From the NCBI GenBank assembly GCA_964430745.1, contig CAYSHI010000358.1, positions 1-16,892 of the forward strand: a stretch of 16,892 nucleotides of DNA. The letters are read 5' to 3'. The translations under genes were made by a program, and so were the position numbers. Source of the stretch: CBDCGW01 sp964430745. GTDB taxonomy: Bacteria; Acidobacteriota; UBA890. This document shows positions 14,021 through 16,892 of this stretch, in pieces. The stretch's first letter is position 1. The number at the start of each line of letters is the position of its first letter. The notes under the pieces were generated by a model. That model saw nothing but the letters and a program-made list of their open reading frames with translations, was not told the origin of the DNA and ran no database searches.

Positions 14021-16099
14021 CTACTGTAGCTTCAGCGCCGTGAGGTTGTTGGTCGCCTGCAACACGACGTGCTGCTGACCCTCGTGCATGTAGGTCATGA
14101 TCCCGTAACGCACGGACACCGGCAGCGCGATCTCGCCGAGGCGCTCACCCGTGGCCTTGTCGACCGCGTACAGCATTCCGGTGTTGTCGCTCGCGTTGCC
14201 GGTGTGGATGAGCAGGTTGGGCGTCACGACCTGCGCCGCCTGGCGACCGGTACCGGTGCTCTCGGGAAGCTCCACACCCTGCAGCAACTCGTTGTCGAGA
14301 TAACGCTGCGGCGTCTCGCCCACCGGAATCCACCACAGGTGCTCGCCGGTGTTCATGTCGATCGCGGTGATCTTGCTGTAAGGCGGTTTGAAGACGGGCA
14401 GGCCGCGGATCGAAGGGCCACGGCCACCCGCGCCGACGGCAAACTTGTTGATCGTCGTGCCGGTGGGCCGTTCCCAGCGGACGTCCGCCTCTTCGCCGGG
14501 CACCATGACCCGTGTCGAACAACCCTTCTGCGAGGTCACGTAGAGAATCCCGGTCTCGGGATCGAACGCCGGCGTTCCGTCGATGTTGGTGCCGCCGACG
14601 TCACCGGGGCACCACAACGACCCTCGCTTGCCGAGATCGTTGTCGCGATGCAGCGGCGGGTGGAAGAGCGGGCCGAGAAGATAAGGCTCCACCGCCTCGA
14701 GCGCAGCGGCCTTGAGCTCCGGCGTATAGTCGATCAGATCGTCCTCGCCCATACCCTGCATGTCGAAGGGCGCGGGCTTGGTCGGGTGCGGCTGCGTCGG
14801 CGATAGCTGCTCACCGGGCATCAAGCCCGCGGGTACCGGCTTTTCTTCGATGGGCCAAATGGGCTCTCCGGTCTCGCGGTTGAACGCGTAGGCGAAGGCC
14901 TGCTTGGTCACCTGCACCACCGCCGGGATCTCGACACCGTCGACGGTCACGTCCATGAGGACGGGCACCTGCGGCGTGTCGTAGTTCCAGATGTCGTGGT
15001 GCACGAGCTGGTAGTGCCAGACGCGCTCCCCGGTCTCTACGTCGAGTGCGATCAGACTGGTGGAGAAGAGGTTGTCGCCGGGTCGGAAACCGCCCCAGAA
15101 GTCGGCGGTGGCGCCGTTGGTCGGGATGTACACGAGCCCGAGCTCGGCGTCGGCCGACAGCGGTGCCCATGAGGAGATGTCGCCGGTCCATTCCCAGGCG
15201 TCGTTCTCCCACGTCTCGTGGCCCACCTCGCCGGGCCCCGGAAGGACATCGAACTTCCACTTGAACTCGCCGGTACGCGCGTCGAAGCCGAGGATGTCGC
15301 CCGGGATCATCTCCTGGCGCGACTGGTTGTAGCCCTGCTCGGCGGAGTTGCCGACGACGATCACGCCGTTGACGACGATCGCCGGCGACGAGCTGGTGAT
15401 GTAACCCTTCTCCAACGGAATACCGTCGGAGGGATCATATTCGTGCCCGAGGTGGGCAAGGAGATCGACGGTACCCGTCTCCGGGAAGCCCTCGATCGGC
15501 ACCGAGCCACCGAAGCCCTCGACCGGCTCGCCCGTGTTGGCGTCCAGCGCGTGAAGGAAGAAGGCGGGCGTGATGACGTAGACGATGTCGCGGCCGTCGA
15601 CATTTGCATAGGCAACGCCCTTGCCATGGTTCTTCCGCATCGAGTACTCCCAGCGGAAGGTCTCGGGCTCGACCCACGACCAAAGCATCTCGCCGGTGCC
15701 GGCGTCGAGCGCGTACACGTGTCGCCGATCGCCGGCCACGCTGATGAGCTTGCCGTCCACGTAGATCGGCGTGGCGCGGGCATTGACGCTGGGAAACTCC
15801 GACGCGTCGAAGCTCCAGGCGACCCCGAGGCTCTCGAAGTTGTCCGCCGTGATCTGCTCGAGGGTGGAGTAGCGCTGGCCGGCGAGGTTGCCGGTGATGA
15901 CCGGCCAATCGCCCTCCGTGACGACGCCGGGATCCTGAGACACAAGGCGAGCGGGAGCTGTAGAGGCGGCGCCTCCGGAATCGGCGGTGCCGGCATCATC
16001 GGCCGGCCCCGCACAGGCGACGACCAGAAAACAGGACAGCGCCGCCGCAAGCAAAGCGTGCGACGCGGACCGTCGCGCGAAGAGGGTCTTGTAGTTCAT
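14021..16099 (-). CDS. PQQ-dependent dehydrogenase, glucose-dehydrogenase-like lipoprotein (692 aa)
   Basis: A periplasm-facing quinoprotein propeller that oxidises a sugar or alcohol using pyrroloquinoline quinone and passes electrons to the respiratory chain. The signal peptide ends FLVVAC, so Cys29 is probably lipidated; an Ala/Gly/Asp linker follows. The start GDWPVITGNLAGQRYSTLEQI (in 63-83) is the usual first blade. PQQ-enzyme repeats of the form ALDxxTGExxW occur at about 130-140, 271-281, 350-361, 404-415 and 579-589. DFWGGFRPGDNLFSTSLIAL (333-352) and VHHDIWNYDTP (366-376) closely resemble membrane glucose dehydrogenase around its proposed catalytic Asp. RGLPVFKPPYSKITAID (565-581) is also typical. 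It lacks the five N-terminal membrane helices of that enzyme and the vicinal Cys pair of PQQ alcohol dehydrogenases. GGAG lies 8 nt before the ATG. No pqq biosynthesis genes are in view. The substrate is unproven. Confidence 0.92.
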   Translation of the reverse strand: MNYKTLFARRSASHALLAAALSCFLVVACAGPADDAGTADSGGAASTAPARLVSQDPGVVTEGDWPVITGNLAGQRYSTLEQITADNFESLGVAWSFDASEFPSVNARATPIYVDGKLISVAGDRRHVYALDAGTGEMLWSWVEPETFRWEYSMRKNHGKGVAYANVDGRDIVYVITPAFFLHALDANTGEPVEGFGGSVPIEGFPETGTVDLLAHLGHEYDPSDGIPLEKGYITSSSPAIVVNGVIVVGNSAEQGYNQSRQEMIPGDILGFDARTGEFKWKFDVLPGPGEVGHETWENDAWEWTGDISSWAPLSADAELGLVYIPTNGATADFWGGFRPGDNLFSTSLIALDVETGERVWHYQLVHHDIWNYDTPQVPVLMDVTVDGVEIPAVVQVTKQAFAYAFNRETGEPIWPIEEKPVPAGLMPGEQLSPTQPHPTKPAPFDMQGMGEDDLIDYTPELKAAALEAVEPYLLGPLFHPPLHRDNDLGKRGSLWCPGDVGGTNIDGTPAFDPETGILYVTSQKGCSTRVMVPGEEADVRWERPTGTTINKFAVGAGGRGPSIRGLPVFKPPYSKITAIDMNTGEHLWWIPVGETPQRYLDNELLQGVELPESTGTGRQAAQVVTPNLLIHTGNASDNTGMLYAVDKATGERLGEIALPVSVRYGIMTYMHEGQQHVVLQATNNLTALKLQ

Positions 16100-16217
16100 G
16101 TGGTGCGCTCCGAGGCGGTGGGGAGGACAGTTGGCTCAACGTACGGCCGGCAGATTAGTTGTTTCCGCCGCAATACGCCACTGTCCGCCGGAACCGCGAC
16201 CGGAAACGGCTTACGCC

Positions 16218-16243
16218 GCCCCGACCGCCCGTCGGTCGCGGGG
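16218..16243. terminator. possible hairpin downstream of the methyltransferase gene
   Basis: CGACCG-CCCGT-CGGTCG (16222-16238) is a 6-bp stem, extended on both sides by C and G runs with a bulge. It lies about 100 bp past the methyltransferase stop and about 120 bp before the PQQ gene start. It could separate the two minus-strand transcripts. There is no T-run. Confidence 0.25.
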
Positions 16244-16295
16244 AGCCATGTCGATGCTTCGGAGTCGGTCGGGGGCGCAGGGGTCGTGCCGCGTG

Positions 16296-16355
16296 CTCCC
16301 GGCCCGGTCGGTACGCTCCCGGCTCAGTCGGTGCGAGACCGGCTCAGTCCGTGCG
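16296..16355. repeat. three tandem 20-bp repeats overlapping the methyltransferase 3' end
   Basis: The units are 16296-16315, 16316-16335 and 16336-16355, each built as (CTCC/AGAC)-C-GGCYCRGTCSGTRCG. The second and third differ mainly in their first bases. The third unit contains the stop codon and last codons of the methyltransferase, so the other two look like duplicated copies of the gene's tail now lying downstream. The 20-bp period is about two helical turns. Confidence 0.75.
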
Positions 16356-16892
16356 CTCGAAGATCAGATAGAACTGCCACTCGAGGAAATCGGGGCGCTC
16401 CACCAGATGAAATCCGTTGGCGCTGATCTCGTCGATCACACCCTGGGAGCCGAGGCGGATGTGCGACTCCCAGTCGAGCCCACTGGCCTCGAAAGACGGG
16501 TTGGGAGCCCTCTCCCAGTCGACGATGGCCATGCGCCCACCCGGCCGGAGCGCCGCGCGCAGGTGCTCCAGCATGGCGACGGGCTCTCCGAAATGATGAT
16601 AGGAATCGCCGAGGAAGATCAGGTCAACGCTTTGCGGCGGCAACAGGGGATCATTGAGCTCGCCGAGGATCGTCTCGATGTTGTCGATCCCCTCCGCCGC
16701 CGCCCGGACCTCGAGCTCGGCGAGGAACTCCGGCACGATATCGACGGCGAGCACCTTGCCGGGCGCGACGCGCGTCGCGATCCGGCGGGTGAAATACCCG
16801 GTGCCGGCCCCCACCTCCGCAACCGACATCCCCGGACTGAGCCTCAACGCATCGAGAATTTCGGGCGTCATCTGCCAGGTTTCTCGGTCTCC
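16344..16892 (-). CDS. Class I SAM-dependent methyltransferase (5' end beyond window)
   Basis: Motif I, VAEVGAGTGYF, binds S-adenosylmethionine. The acidic end of strand 2 (VLAVDIVPEFL), the motif IV region (VDLIFLGDSYHHF) and LRAALRPGGRMAIVDWER are in the expected order for a Rossmann-fold methyltransferase of the Methyltransf_11/25 type. The reading frame has an ATG at 16871, but it continues to the window edge and adds GDRETWQ. An R..WQ..P run before motif I is typical of this group, so the true start is outside the window and the visible part (182 codons) is not the whole protein. The C-terminus (LVERPDFLEWQFYLIFERTD) appears complete. It has no visible signal peptide in this part. The substrate is unknown. 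Confidence 0.88.
   Translation of the reverse strand, partial: GDRETWQMTPEILDALRLSPGMSVAEVGAGTGYFTRRIATRVAPGKVLAVDIVPEFLAELEVRAAAEGIDNIETILGELNDPLLPPQSVDLIFLGDSYHHFGEPVAMLEHLRAALRPGGRMAIVDWERAPNPSFEASGLDWESHIRLGSQGVIDEISANGFHLVERPDFLEWQFYLIFERTD

Noticed and set aside
15218..16426. 402-codon plus-strand open frame opposite the PQQ gene and into the methyltransferase
   Set aside because: It is antisense to two well-supported genes, with low-complexity composition.
1..16892. CRISPR array, tRNA, rRNA, integrase, transposase or insertion-sequence ends
   Set aside because: I saw no regularly spaced repeats, RNA gene hallmarks or recombinase motifs on either strand.

Overview
This is a G+C-rich bacterial window, by eye, apart from a few AT-rich islands that coincide with candidate promoters. 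It holds ten complete protein genes, one gene cut by the right edge and a probable gene start cut by the left edge. I recognise no rRNA, tRNA, CRISPR array, integrase or transposase. Many products are exported: at least five carry signal peptides or lipoprotein signals, and the activities are typical of a Gram-negative cell envelope or periplasm (PQQ enzyme, LysM/M23 murein hydrolase, SGNH esterase, DUF885 metallopeptidase, Asp-box propeller protein). One near-perfect sigma-54 promoter argues against an actinobacterium. An uncultured soil or marine Gram-negative (for example Acidobacteriota, Gemmatimonadota, Myxococcota/deltaproteobacterial or a gammaproteobacterium) fits. The sequence does not fix the phylum.

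Layout, left to right. Positions 1-53 are the probable 5' end of a minus-strand exported-protein gene (GTG start), divergent from a BBE-type FAD oxidoreductase (295-1689, +). Three minus-strand genes follow, read right to left: aldo/keto reductase (7259-6270), a putative lysozyme-like murein hydrolase with a degenerate M15-like N-terminus (6217-5069), and a 1073-residue secreted Asp-box propeller protein (4948-1727), which has its own promoter candidate. Divergent from the reductase is a DUF885 metallopeptidase (7324-9153, +). Its 3' end overlaps the 3' end of a convergent SGNH/GDSL esterase gene (9895-9083, -) by 71 bp, and a hairpin sits exactly on the DUF885 stop codon. Next is a two-gene plus-strand unit, an NTF2-like protein (10093-10494) and a LysM/M23 lipoprotein (10502-11221).

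The most interesting part is the 495-bp gene-free stretch 11222-11716. It contains two tandem dyads CCGGTA-N5-TACCGG with centres exactly 20 bp apart, then a consensus sigma-54 promoter (TGGCAC-N5-TTGCT) about 190-210 bp downstream, then a roughly 230-nt leader with several stable hairpins. It drives a secreted beta-propeller plus three-FN3-domain protein (11717-13915, +). This arrangement looks like enhancer, sigma-54 promoter and structured leader controlling one large exported protein.

The right end holds a strong hairpin between convergent genes (13976-14016), a PQQ-dependent dehydrogenase lipoprotein (16099-14021, -), a three-copy 20-bp tandem repeat, and a class I SAM methyltransferase that runs off the right edge (16892-16344, -). 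No single pathway ties all the genes together; the common theme is extracytoplasmic oxidation, hydrolysis and wall turnover.
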